Below are positions 35,842 to 44,062 of a stretch of DNA of 64,000 nucleotides, in pieces. Both the position numbers and the translations under genes were made by a program. This DNA is from Dactylosporangium aurantiacum (GTDB lineage: Bacteria; Actinomycetota; Actinomycetes; Mycobacteriales; Micromonosporaceae). Location: assembly GCF_000716715.1 (NCBI RefSeq), contig NZ_JNYJ01000007.1:424326-488325 (forward strand). The letters run 5' to 3'. Position 1 is the stretch's first letter. Each line of letters begins with the position of its first letter. The notes beneath the pieces were generated by a model, which was not told the DNA's origin, did not search any database, and was given only the letters and a program-made list of their open reading frames with translations.

Positions 35842-36683
35842 TAGCAGCGGCGCAGCACCAGCACATCCTCGTGCGCGACCAGGTGCACTGGTACGCCTTC
35901 GGCGCGGGCTCTACGGACCGCCATCAGCCCGAACATGCTGGCCCGGTGCACGATCTGTCCGTCGCGGACCGCCGCGAGCATCGCGGCGCACCGCTCCACC
36001 GGGACCAGACCCACCGACTGCGCGACGGCGAGCAACTCGCCGGGCAGGTCGATCAGGTCGTCCCGCTGGCGTCGGACGGGACGGCAGGTGATGACGACGG
36101 TCCCGCCGGGACGCAGCAGCTGGTGGCTCGCGGCAAGGATCTCAGCGAAGCCATGGAGCAAGCGGGACCATCCCGCGTAGGCGAGGTTGCCTCGCTCCCG
36201 GTCCCCATAGACGTGGTCCCGCTTGCGTACCCCGGTACTCGTCGTCTGAACCAGCCCGTGAGTCCCGCGCCCGTACGGCGGCGAGGTGAGCACGAGCGCG
36301 ACCCTGCCGACCGCGGATGCGGGCGCCAGCTCGAGGAGCCGGGTGGCGTCGCCGGTGAGCACCGTCGCCGTGCCGGCGGCGGCCTGCGACGCCGCCAGCG
36401 CCACGTTGGCCGCGGCCAAGGCGGTGAATCGCGGTTCGATGTCCACGCCGAGCCCTTCCCGGCCGAGGTGCATGGCCTCGACCAACGTGGTGCCCGATCC
36501 GCACATCGGATCGAGGACCAGGTCGCCGGGTGCGGTATAGGAGCTGATGGCGTGGGCTGCCAGGTTGGGCAGCATCTTGCCCGGGTGGCTGGACGACTCC
36601 GGCACGTACCGGCCCCGACGCTGGTCGCGGGACGCTTGCTGGCAGGTCAGCCACACGGAGGTGACCGGCAGGGTCTCAGTCAT
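35841..36683 (-). CDS. DNA methyltransferase (N4-cytosine/N6-adenine type)
   Basis: This 280-residue protein begins RGRYVPESSSHPGKMLPNLA, the target strand typical of beta-type methylases. Motif I is LVLDPMCGSGTTLVEAM and motif IV is ALVLTSPPYGRGTHG; SPPY is the catalytic tetrapeptide. LLRPGGTVVITCRP follows. It would methylate DNA, probably to protect the element from host restriction. Its start overlaps the end of the degenerate paralogue at 36676 by 8 bases, so the two are made together. The TAG stop codon contains the TA target of the IS630 insertion, and the stop is unchanged. Confidence 0.9.
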   Translation of the reverse strand: MTETLPVTSVWLTCQQASRDQRRGRYVPESSSHPGKMLPNLAAHAISSYTAPGDLVLDPMCGSGTTLVEAMHLGREGLGVDIEPRFTALAAANVALAASQAAAGTATVLTGDATRLLELAPASAVGRVALVLTSPPYGRGTHGLVQTTSTGVRKRDHVYGDRERGNLAYAGWSRLLHGFAEILAASHQLLRPGGTVVITCRPVRRQRDDLIDLPGELLAVAQSVGLVPVERCAAMLAAVRDGQIVHRASMFGLMAVRRARAEGVPVHLVAHEDVLVLRRC

Positions 36684-37254
36684 CGGCGGCTGCTGTCACG
36701 GTCATGCTGCGGGTCACGACCAGCACGTCGGTGTGGATGTCGAGACTGCTCTGCCGGCCACGCCGCGGCGGCCGGTCGGCTGCCACGATGTGTTGCAGGT
36801 AGGCCAACCCAGCCTGCTTCGCGGCGATGACCACGTCGACCGGCCAGACCGGGTCGCCGTGGGCCAGCAGCACCGCGACGCAGCCGCCAGGCAGGAGCTT
36901 GGCGTGGCACCGGGCGAAGAACTCGGCCGGCGTACCGGCGTCGGCATCGAGGGGCCAGCCGGTGACGATCAGCGCCGCCGCCTCCTTGCCCCAGCCGACC
37001 TGACGAGCCGCCTGCAGGTGACTGCGGCGGCTGGCGGCGATGATGGCCCGGGCCAGCTGCGGCCCGGCGGTGAGGTCGATGACCAGGTCGGTCGGGTGGG
37101 TGAGGTTGTGCACGAGGCGCACGCCCATGCCGTTGGACATGGTCTCGCCCCGGCGCGGGGCAGGAACCGGCCAGACGGTGATCGGCACGGGCGGGTCGCC
37201 GGGCACCACGTCCCCCACAGGGACGGGTGCACCGGGGCGGGTGTGGTTGGTCAT
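36676..37254 (-). CDS. Methyltransferase-like protein lacking the catalytic motif
   Basis: This 192-residue protein can be laid over its neighbour. DLVIDLTAGPQLARAIIAAS stands where the neighbour has DPMCGSG, ALIVTGWPLDADAGTP where it has LTSPPYGRG, CHAKLLPGGCVAVLLAHGD where it has HQLLRPGGTVVITC, and HTDVLVVTRS where it has HEDVLVLRR. The cofactor and catalytic residues are thus lost or altered while the fold is kept. A non-catalytic partner that helps bind DNA or the active subunit is a reasonable idea. The ATG at 37254 heads this two-gene unit, just below an inverted repeat. Confidence 0.7.
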   Translation of the reverse strand: MTNHTRPGAPVPVGDVVPGDPPVPITVWPVPAPRRGETMSNGMGVRLVHNLTHPTDLVIDLTAGPQLARAIIAASRRSHLQAARQVGWGKEAAALIVTGWPLDADAGTPAEFFARCHAKLLPGGCVAVLLAHGDPVWPVDVVIAAKQAGLAYLQHIVAADRPPRRGRQSSLDIHTDVLVVTRSMTVTAAADD

Positions 37255-37303
37255 GGGCACGTGGCCCCCGGACCGGCGGGCGTACTGACGATGCACAGTG
37301 CGC

Positions 37304-37343
37304 GTCTGTCAGGCCGATCGAACCCGCCCGGGTCCTGACAGAC
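37304..37343. repeat. Inverted repeat of the CTGTCAGG family, copy 4
   Basis: GTCTGTCAGG and CCTGACAGAC form perfect 10-bp arms around a 20-base loop. It lies between the divergent units starting at 37254 (minus) and 37522 (plus), so it could act as a shared operator. Half-sites (GTCTGACAG, TCTGACA) follow to about 37405. Confidence 0.75.
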
Positions 37344-37521
37344 CCAGTCAGCCGCGTCCGTCTGACAGCCACAGCAGGGCCGGCTCGCGGGGGCAGACTC
37401 TGACACGACCTGGCACAACCTGCTGAGATCCAACAACCGCTCGTGGTGTCAGATCGTGATGCCCCAATCGAGGTCTCCGGGGCCTCCACGTGGAGGAGGC
37501 CCTGCTCGAAGGGACTTCACC

Positions 37522-38298
37522 ATGGCAAACACTGCGAGGACGAACAGCACCACCACGGCGCTGACCACCGCCGAGACGGCGTTCGAGTTGCTGACGTGCG
37601 AACCGGCTCCGCTGGTATTCGACGCCCGCCCGGTACCGGGGCTGCCCAACCGGACGATGCCGCTCAACGAGCTGCGCAAGCTGATGCTGTTCGAGGACTA
37701 CGACAGCGACACCACCGACGCGCTCTGGCGGCAGCTGGCCCACCACGCACGCGAATGGGGACCGGCCTGGGTCGTCGGCGCGATCGGCGTGGCGCTCCCC
37801 GCCCTCACCCACCTCGCGGCCAAGATCAGCCGAGGCAACGCCCGTCACGCCGACGACGTCGACTCCGAAGTCCTCGCCGCGTTCCTCTACGCCCTGCGCA
37901 CCGCGGACCTGGAGCCGCCACGACTGTGGCTGCGGCTGTGCTGGGCGGCATGGCGGTCCGGGGTCGCCGTCGTCAAAGGCATCGACACCGAAGAGCTGCC
38001 GCTCGACCTCACCAGCGGCTCCCGGCTGCCGTCACTGCCCTACGGGCACCCCGACCTGTTGCTCGGTCGGGCCGCAGCCGGCGGCGTCATCTCCGCCGAG
38101 GCCGCCGAGCTGATCAGCGCAACCCGGTTCGGTGACGCGCTGATCGAGCAGCTGGCAGCCGAGCAGGGCGTGACCGCGTCGGCGCTGCGGATGCGCCGCC
38201 GCCGCGCCGAGCACGCTGTCGCCGCCGCCGTCCGACGGGGGGACCTGTCCGGTCCGGACCGCGCGACCACGCGCCGTACCACCGCCACGGCGGTATAG
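37522..38298 (+). CDS. Sigma-like regulator with C-terminal helix-turn-helix
   Basis: The protein has 258 residues. The first 160 are helical without a clear family: FELLTCEPAPLVFDARPVPG, LNELRKLMLFEDYDSDTTDA. The end reads GHPDLLLGRAAAGGVISAEA, ELISATRFGDALIEQLAAEQ, GVTASALRMRRRRAEHAVAA. This is a region 4-like helix-turn-helix found in sigma-related proteins of actinomycete conjugative elements. A GAAGGGAC site precedes the ATG. It is the likely local regulator of transfer genes and is divergent from the methyltransferase unit across a CTGTCAGG repeat. Confidence 0.65.
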   Translation: MANTARTNSTTTALTTAETAFELLTCEPAPLVFDARPVPGLPNRTMPLNELRKLMLFEDYDSDTTDALWRQLAHHAREWGPAWVVGAIGVALPALTHLAAKISRGNARHADDVDSEVLAAFLYALRTADLEPPRLWLRLCWAAWRSGVAVVKGIDTEELPLDLTSGSRLPSLPYGHPDLLLGRAAAGGVISAEAAELISATRFGDALIEQLAAEQGVTASALRMRRRRAEHAVAAAVRRGDLSGPDRATTRRTTATAV

Positions 38299-38319
38299 AC
38301 CGGCGCATTTCCTCACCCT

Positions 38320-38353
38320 GAAGGTCGCCCCGGCACGCGCCGGGGCGGCCTTC
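38320..38353. terminator. Hairpin after the sigma-like gene
   Basis: GAAGGTCGCCCCGGC pairs with GCCGGGGCGGCCTTC (15 bp, one G-T pair, 4-base loop) 21 bases after the stop codon. Confidence 0.7.
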
Positions 38354-38406
38354 GCCATATCCGCTCCCACCCTGGCTACCAGCCGCATCCAACGCCACGC
38401 GCTGGC

Positions 38407-38703
38407 ACGCCCCTGCTCTTCTCATACGGCATGTTGCGCGACCCGGCGGTGCAGCGCGCCAACTTCGGCCGCGAGTTCACCGGCCGCGACGACGAGCTGC
38501 CCGGCTACGCCGTGACGATGCTGGAGATCACGGACCCTGACGTCGTCGCTCTCAGCGGCGAGACCCGCCGCCCGATGGTCGTGCGGACCGGCGACAGCAC
38601 CGACCGCGTGCCGGGGGTCGTGTTCGAGGTAACCGACGATGAGCTGACTGCCGCCGACGGGTACGAGGTCGACTACTGCGGCACCGGTGGCGCTGGACAG
38701 CAC
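38407..38703 (+). pseudogene. Gamma-glutamylcyclotransferase (GGCT) fold gene, broken at both ends
   Basis: The frame reads TPLLFSYGMLRDPAVQRANF, GRDDELPGYAVTMLEITDPD, VVALSGETRRPMVVRTGD, PGVVFEVTDDELTAADGYEVD. This is the GGACT/AIG2 family with its SYGxLR substrate loop and the catalytic glutamate region. No start codon lies before the SYG motif, and the frame is lost right after YEVD, where the +1 frame gives PVALDS, the expected continuation. Both ends are therefore damaged. Confidence 0.7.
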
Positions 38704-38859
38704 CGTGAGCCGCCGGGACCGGGCGTTGCGCGCCCTGTTGCCGCAGTCGACCGTGCACCCGGTAACGACGGTGAACACCCCCGATGCCGGTGCCGTCGGC
38801 CGTGTACGCCCCGACACGGCCGAGCCGCGCACCGGCCGGCAGGGTGGTGAGGACCCGCC

Positions 38860-38965
38860 GTCCGCCGGTGGCCACGCTCAGCAGGCCCGGCGCGACGGCC
38901 CGCAGCCGGGCGAGCGCGTCGCGGGTCTGGCTCTTCGCCGTGCCGACCCGGCACCTGAGCATGTC
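38860..38965 (-). pseudogene. ECF sigma factor region 4 fragment
   Basis: On the minus strand LRCRVGTAKSQTRDALARLR matches the recognition helix and tail of SigE-family ECF factors (normally GCSVGTVKSQxxRALAKLR). No region 2 or upstream part of region 4 is present. The piece is short, so the call is tentative. Confidence 0.4.
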
Positions 38966-38994
38966 GCCGCCTCCGGGTTTGCAGGGGTGCCGGG

Positions 38995-39573
38995 TTAGCG
39001 GGGCGTCTGCGGGGTCGCCGGGAAGGCGGGGCCGTGGCCCGGCACCACGACGTCGGCGACCGCGAGGACCCGGGCCCGGCCCACGTGCAGCGCCTCCAGA
39101 TCGGTGGCGCGGTCGTCGCTGACCGAGGTGGCGGTCCACCACAGGTGGGTGAAGGCGATCACCCCGCCCGCGGTGCCGACGAGGGTGGTGATGTCCTGCG
39201 GGGTGTGCCCCGGGGTGCGGATCAGCCGGATCGACGCGGTCAGCTCGAACCCCTCGGCGTCGCGGTCGTCCCACCGGTCGCCCTGGTACACCGCCCAATG
39301 GTCATGGAAGCGCGCATTGGGGAACAACGCGGCGTTGAGGGTGTGGTCCGGATGGTGGTGGCTGAAGACGACGTCGGTGATCGACGCCGGGTCGACGCCG
39401 AGCCCGGCCAGCGGGTCGAGAATCAACGACCGGTCCCGGACCATGCCGGGGTCGGTGACGAGCAGGACGTCGCCGTCCCGGACGAACCCGACGGTCGAGG
39501 CGACGCCGTCGCCCGCGTACCCGGTGTGCAGCAGCTCGTAGGTGGCGGTGGCCGCCCTGGGGTGATCACTCAT
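38995..39573 (-). CDS. MBL-fold metallo-hydrolase
   Basis: The protein has 192 residues. It carries the metallo-beta-lactamase metal site: VVFSHHHPDHTLN (HxHxDH), RLIRTPGHTPQDI (third histidine), and VVPGHGPAFP (last histidine). The TLVGTAGGVIAFTHLWW stretch corresponds to the metal-bridging region. The substrate is unknown; the small single-domain form is typical of glyoxalase II-like or lactonase-like hydrolases. The ATG at 39573 is used because the upstream extension is not protein-like. It sits among broken chromosomal-type genes and appears intact. Confidence 0.85.
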   Translation of the reverse strand: MSDHPRAATATYELLHTGYAGDGVASTVGFVRDGDVLLVTDPGMVRDRSLILDPLAGLGVDPASITDVVFSHHHPDHTLNAALFPNARFHDHWAVYQGDRWDDRDAEGFELTASIRLIRTPGHTPQDITTLVGTAGGVIAFTHLWWTATSVSDDRATDLEALHVGRARVLAVADVVVPGHGPAFPATPQTPR

Positions 39574-39690
39574 GCCACCAGCGTCGCCGGTCGCGCGCCG
39601 CCCGGCGAGACGCACAGCGGCGGCTCACCGCAAGATTCACTCCACCGGCGGCTTGCGCTCAAGCGAGGTCGAGCTCACAGCCTCCGCGGC

Positions 39691-39957
39691 ATGACCTACG
39701 TGATCGCGTTGCCCTGCGTGGACCTGATGGACAAGGCCTGCGTCGACGAGTGCCCGATAGACTGCATATACGAGGGCGACCGGATGCTCTACATCCAGCC
39801 CGACGAGTGCACCGAGTGCGGCGCCTGCGAGCCGGTGTGCCCGGTCGAGGCGATCTACTACGAGGACGACCTTCCCGCCGAGTTCAGCGTGTTCACCGCC
39901 GTCAACGCCGAGTTCTTCGCCACGGTCGGCTCCCCTAGTAGTGCTGTCAGGCCGTGA
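39691..39957 (+). CDS. fdxA: 7Fe ferredoxin (FdxA-like), C-terminus replaced
   Basis: The protein has 88 residues. It carries both cluster motifs of the actinobacterial seven-iron ferredoxin: ALPCVDLMDKACVDECPIDC, then DECTECGACEPVCPVEAIYY. The family normally ends after a further 18-20 residues (GSPGGA...HPFVAALP). Here the frame leaves the family at VGSPSSAVRP, exactly where a CTGTCAGG repeat begins. Both clusters should still form, so the truncated protein may work in electron transfer. The truncation marks a recombination junction. Confidence 0.8.
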   Translation: MTYVIALPCVDLMDKACVDECPIDCIYEGDRMLYIQPDECTECGACEPVCPVEAIYYEDDLPAEFSVFTAVNAEFFATVGSPSSAVRP

Positions 39958-39989
39958 CAGACGCGAGCGGAGTTCATCTCGCCTGACAG
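39944..39989. repeat. Inverted repeat of the CTGTCAGG family, copy 5
   Basis: CTGTCAGGC and GCCTGACAG form perfect 9-bp arms. The left arm overlaps the altered 3' end of the ferredoxin gene, and the repeat precedes the secretion operon. Confidence 0.75.
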
Positions 39990-40189
39990 CCGAGATCTGG
40001 GCGGTGCATGTCATCTACGGCATGCCCGCCCGGTGGGAAATGCCCGGCGAGGCCAGGTCCGGCACGACAGGCGCGGCGTACTGACACCCGCAATCCCTTC
40101 GCAACTCGCAAGGGAGGAGCGCCCCCACCGGACCAACTGACCTTCGCCCGGTCCCACCGCGGCGGCCCACATCCCTGTGGAGCGCCGCA

Positions 40190-40486
40190 ATGCACACGAC
40201 TCTCTCCGTACTGGCCGACCTCGCCGCTGCCGCGCCGCAGCCGCTGGCGGCCCCGAAAACCCTCCCGGAGGTCATCTCCGGCATCACCGGCTGGGTGATG
40301 GGCATCATCGCGGTCGTCGCGACGATGTTCCTGGTCATCGCCGGCCTGCGCTACATGGCCGCCGGAGGCGACCCCGCCCAGGTCGAACAGGCCAAGGGCA
40401 ACTTCAAGTCCGCGCTGATCGGCTACGCGCTGGCGGTCCTGTCCCCGGTGGTCCTGCAGGTCCTGCAGGGCATCCTCGGCGGCTGA
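40190..40486 (+). CDS. Pilin-like (TrbC/VirB2-type) small membrane protein
   Basis: This 98-residue protein has a signal-like N-terminus ending in alanines and two hydrophobic segments: GWVMGIIAVVATMFLVIAGL and LIGYALAVLSPVVLQVL. They are separated by a polar loop YMAAGGDPAQVEQAKGNFKS. That is the layout of VirB2/TrbC pilins and of the equivalent first gene in actinomycete type IV secretion operons. GGAG precedes the ATG. It heads the transfer operon, 11 bases before the VirB6-like gene. Confidence 0.75.
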   Translation: MHTTLSVLADLAAAAPQPLAAPKTLPEVISGITGWVMGIIAVVATMFLVIAGLRYMAAGGDPAQVEQAKGNFKSALIGYALAVLSPVVLQVLQGILGG

Positions 40487-40497
40487 GGCTATTCGTC

Positions 40498-41406
40498 ATG
40501 ATCGACTGGCTGATGAACGGGCTGGTCAGCTGGCTCGCCGAGCAATTACAAGACATGCTCGGCGGGCTGCTGGCCTTCCTCACCTCCAGCATCTTCCTGT
40601 CGCCGGACGTCACCGTCCTGCCGCAGGTGACCACGATCGCGGGCAAAGCCTCGCTGGTCGTCAACGCCTGCTACATCCTGGCGATCCTCGCCGTGGGCAT
40701 CGCCACGATGGTCGGCGGCTCGGCCGAGATGCGATACAACATCAAAGACCTCGTGCCCCGCCTGGTCGTTGGCGCGGTCCTGTCGAACTTTGCCCTACCG
40801 CTGTGCGGCGTGCTCATCGAGATCGCCAACAGCCTCACGGTGTCGATGGTCGGCACGGCCGCACCAACCACGGAGGCGGTCACCATGGCCCGCACCCGCG
40901 TGATCGCCGCATCCAGCGACGCCTCCAACGCGGTGCTCGCTGTGATCATCGGCCTGCTGATCGTCGGCCTGATGTTCACCCTCGTCACCGGTTGCATCGT
41001 GCGAGTCGGCGTCCTGGTGATCCTGGCCGGCATCGGACCGGTCGCGATGGCCTGCTACAGCCTGCCGTGGACGCAGGGTGTGGCACAGCTGTGGTGGCGA
41101 AGCCTGCTGGGCTGCCTCGGTACCGCGACGCTGCAGGCCATCACGTTCTCCACCGGCATCCAGCTAATCACCGATCCAAACGCTAACCTGCCCACGCTGC
41201 TCTTGCTGCCCGGCTCAGACGTGATGAACCTGCTGCTCATCGCCGTCTTGCTGTGGGCCACGATCAAGATCCCCGGCATGATGCGGAAGTTCGCGGCGCG
41301 GCAGGGCCAGACAACCAACGTGGCTGGGATCATCCTGCGGTCGGTGCTCATCCAGAGCGTCACCAGTCGTCTGCCGCTCGGCCGCGCCGTGCAAGGTCGA
41401 CGATGA
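40498..41406 (+). CDS. VirB6/TrbL-like polytopic membrane protein of the type IV secretion system
   Basis: This 302-residue protein has at least six hydrophobic segments: LVVNACYILAILAVGIATMV, LVVGAVLSNFALPLCGVLIE, AVLAVIIGLLIVGLMFTLV, VGVLVILAGIGPVAMACYSL, and a late VMNLLLIAVLLWATI. Its place between the pilin-like gene and PrgI, and its size, fit the VirB6/TrbL inner-membrane channel component. The stop overlaps the PrgI start (ATGA). Confidence 0.75.
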   Translation: MIDWLMNGLVSWLAEQLQDMLGGLLAFLTSSIFLSPDVTVLPQVTTIAGKASLVVNACYILAILAVGIATMVGGSAEMRYNIKDLVPRLVVGAVLSNFALPLCGVLIEIANSLTVSMVGTAAPTTEAVTMARTRVIAASSDASNAVLAVIIGLLIVGLMFTLVTGCIVRVGVLVILAGIGPVAMACYSLPWTQGVAQLWWRSLLGCLGTATLQAITFSTGIQLITDPNANLPTLLLLPGSDVMNLLLIAVLLWATIKIPGMMRKFAARQGQTTNVAGIILRSVLIQSVTSRLPLGRAVQGRR

Positions 41407-42290
41407 CCGACGACACCACACCTCGCGCCGTGGTCCCGGCCAACGTCAACGAGCCGGACCGCATCGCGTTCGGACTCACGTTCCGGCAACTCGCGATCAT
41501 CGGCGGCGTCGGCCTCGGCGGGTTCGCCGTCTACCGCACCTTCGGTCACCTGCTCCCGCCGGTCGTCTGGATCGTCGCCGGGATCGTCGGGTGCTGCGTC
41601 GCTGTTGTGGTCGCCCTCGGCCGCCGTGACGGCCTGCCGCTGGACGTATGGCTCCGGCACGGGGTCGCGCTGTCCCGCAGCCCGAGCACCCTCACACCCG
41701 GCGCAGCCCGGGCCACCTCGGTCGCGGTCGTGGCCGGCAAACCGAGCATCCCGGCGCCGCTGCGCTCGCCGGTCACCTCCGTCAGCTCGACCGGAGTCCT
41801 GACCAGCGAAGACAGCAAGAAGGTGCTCATCGCCTGCGGCACCACCAACATCCACCTGCGCACCGGCGGCGAGCAGGGCGCACTCCTGGACGGGTTCGGC
41901 CGGTTCCTCAACTCGCTGACCGGCCCGGCACAGATCGTCGTCGCCGCCCAGCGGCACGACCTCACCGCCCATGCGCAGGCGATCGCCGACAACGCGCCGC
42001 GCCTGCCGCACCCGGCGCTGCAGGCCGCCGCCGACGACTACGCCGAATTCCTCCTCAACCTCGACACCGAGCGAGATCCGTTGCGCCGGCAGGTCCTCGC
42101 CGTCGTCACCGGCGAGCACGTCGCCGACACCGCGGTCCGTGCCCTGTCCGGGCTCGGCGTCGAGGCCGTCGCCCTGGACGGCCCGGCGGTCACCTCAGCG
42201 CTCGCCAACGCGGTCGATCCCTACTCCCCGGCGGTGCCTGGCCCGCGAGCGGTGCCCGGAACCCCGATCACCCTACGGAGTCCCACGTGA
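41403..42290 (+). CDS. PrgI family conjugation protein
   Basis: The protein has 295 residues. It begins RAVVPANVNEPDRIAFGLTF and has two membrane helices (LAIIGGVGLGGFAVYRTF and VVWIVAGIVGCCVAVVVALG), the PrgI hallmark. The rest is cytosolic and includes HLRTGGEQGALLDGFGRFLN and PAQIVVAAQRHDLTAHA, the segment fused to PrgI in actinomycetes and resembling the N-terminal part of VirB4. It is coupled by 4-base overlaps to the genes on both sides. Confidence 0.85.
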   Translation: MTDDTTPRAVVPANVNEPDRIAFGLTFRQLAIIGGVGLGGFAVYRTFGHLLPPVVWIVAGIVGCCVAVVVALGRRDGLPLDVWLRHGVALSRSPSTLTPGAARATSVAVVAGKPSIPAPLRSPVTSVSSTGVLTSEDSKKVLIACGTTNIHLRTGGEQGALLDGFGRFLNSLTGPAQIVVAAQRHDLTAHAQAIADNAPRLPHPALQAAADDYAEFLLNLDTERDPLRRQVLAVVTGEHVADTAVRALSGLGVEAVALDGPAVTSALANAVDPYSPAVPGPRAVPGTPITLRSPT

Positions 42291-44062
42291 GCCTGTTGCG
42301 ACACAAGAAGAAGAGTGCCGAGGCCGGGGAGGGCATGCCCTCCCCGGCCTCGATGTCGGTCACCCCGTGGCACATCCAGGTCGGCGACGGATACGCCGCC
42401 ACCTACGCCGTGTGCGGATATCCCGCCGAGGTCGGCCCGGCGTGGCTAGACCCGCTGCTGTCCTACCCAGGACGCGTGGACGTCGCCGTGCATGTGGACC
42501 CGGTGGCCCCGCAGCTGGCCGCGCCGATGCTCAAGCGGCAGCGAGCCCGCCTCGAATCGTCCCGGCGGCTCGACGCCGACCGGGGCCGGCTGGGCGATCC
42601 GCTGGTCGACGCGGCGGCAGCCGACGCCGCCGACCTCGCCGAACGCGTCGCCCGTGGCGCGGTGAAGCTGTTCGACACCGGCGTCTACGTCACCGTCCAC
42701 GGACGCGACCTGCAGGAGCTGCGCACCGTCACCGCGGGCGTGAAGTCGGCCGCTGCGTCGGTGCTGCTGGATCTGCAACCGGCGACGTTCCGCCACCAGC
42801 AGGGCTGGGTGGCCACCCTGCCGCTCGGTGTGGACCCGCTGCGGATGCGCCGCATCCTCGACACCACCGCGCTGGCCGCAGCGTTCCCGCTCGCCTCGGC
42901 CGACCTCGCCGCCCCGCCCCCGGGTGTTGTCGTCCCGCCCGAGGGCGTGCTCTACGGGGTCAACACCACGTCCAACGGCGTCGTCATCTGGAACCGGTGG
43001 GCGCAGGACAACCACAACTCGGTCGTGCTGGCCAGGTCGGGCGCGGGCAAGAGCTACTTCGTCAAGTTGGAAGTCTTGCGCAACCTCTACCAGGACACCG
43101 GCGTCTCGGTCATCGACCCCGAGGACGAGTACGCGCCGCTGGCGGAGCATGTCGGCGGCACGGTGATCCAGCTCGGCCGGCCGGGCGTCCGGGTCAACCC
43201 GTTCGACCTGCCCGCCGACAACCGAGCGGATACACGGGCCGGCACACGGGCGGACACGCTGACCCGGCGCGGGTTGTACCTGCACACACTGATCGCGGTC
43301 ATGCTCGGCGCGACACCGCCGCCGAACGAGAAGGCCGCGCTCGACCGGGCGATCACCGCCACCTACGCGGCGGCGGGGATCAACGCCGACCCGGCCACCT
43401 GGACCAGGCCCGCGCCGCTGCTACGGGACCTCGCCGACACCCTCGCCGCCGACGACGACCCAGCCGCCGTGCAGCTCGCCGCCCGCCTGGCACCGTGGAC
43501 CCGGGGGAACTTCGCCAGCCTGTTCGACGGGCCGACCACCACGAACCCGCGCGGGCACCTCGTGGTCTGGTCGCTGCGGCACCTGCCCGACGAGCTGCGC
43601 ACGGTCGGGACGCTGCTCGCGCTCGACTCGGTCTGGTCGGGCATCGACACGCCGGCTACCGGCGCTCGCCGGCGCCGGCAGCTCGTCGTGGTCGACGAAG
43701 CGTGGCTGCTGATGCGCGACGGCGAGGGCGCGCGGTTCTTGTTCCGGATGGCGAAGGCAGCCCGGAAGCGGTCGGCCGGCCTGTGCGTCATCACCCAGGA
43801 CGCGGCCGACGTGCTGTCGACCGACCTCGGCCTCGCCGTGGTGTCCAACGCCGCGACCCAGGTGTTGATGCGGCAGAGCACCCAGTCCATCGACGCGGTG
43901 TCCGAAGCGTTCAACCTCACCGCCGGTGAGTCGCGGCTGCTGCTGTCGGCGCCGCGCGGCGAGGGCCTGCTCGTCGCGGGCCGCTCCCGCATCCCCTTCC
44001 GCAGCGTCGGCTCAGCGGCCGAGCACAAGCTCGCCGTCACCGGGATCGGTGAGGCCGAATGA
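42287..44062 (+). CDS. VirB4-like ATPase of the type IV secretion system
   Basis: VirB4 powers assembly of the transfer apparatus. The 591-residue protein has an N-terminal domain (HVDPVAPQLAAPMLKRQRAR) and a RecA-like ATPase core: VVLARSGAGKSYFVKLEVLR (Walker A), SVIDPEDEYAPLAEHVGG, and RQLVVVDEAWLLMRDGEGAR (Walker B), with LCVITQDAADVLSTDLG after it. The GTG start overlaps the PrgI stop (GTGA). All nucleotide-binding residues are present. Confidence 0.95.
   Translation: MSLLRHKKKSAEAGEGMPSPASMSVTPWHIQVGDGYAATYAVCGYPAEVGPAWLDPLLSYPGRVDVAVHVDPVAPQLAAPMLKRQRARLESSRRLDADRGRLGDPLVDAAAADAADLAERVARGAVKLFDTGVYVTVHGRDLQELRTVTAGVKSAAASVLLDLQPATFRHQQGWVATLPLGVDPLRMRRILDTTALAAAFPLASADLAAPPPGVVVPPEGVLYGVNTTSNGVVIWNRWAQDNHNSVVLARSGAGKSYFVKLEVLRNLYQDTGVSVIDPEDEYAPLAEHVGGTVIQLGRPGVRVNPFDLPADNRADTRAGTRADTLTRRGLYLHTLIAVMLGATPPPNEKAALDRAITATYAAAGINADPATWTRPAPLLRDLADTLAADDDPAAVQLAARLAPWTRGNFASLFDGPTTTNPRGHLVVWSLRHLPDELRTVGTLLALDSVWSGIDTPATGARRRRQLVVVDEAWLLMRDGEGARFLFRMAKAARKRSAGLCVITQDAADVLSTDLGLAVVSNAATQVLMRQSTQSIDAVSEAFNLTAGESRLLLSAPRGEGLLVAGRSRIPFRSVGSAAEHKLAVTGIGEAE

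Noticed and set aside
41648..43929. Very long frames in the +1/+2 phases of the PrgI and VirB4 genes
   Set aside because: Shadows of the real genes; no domain and Arg-rich composition.
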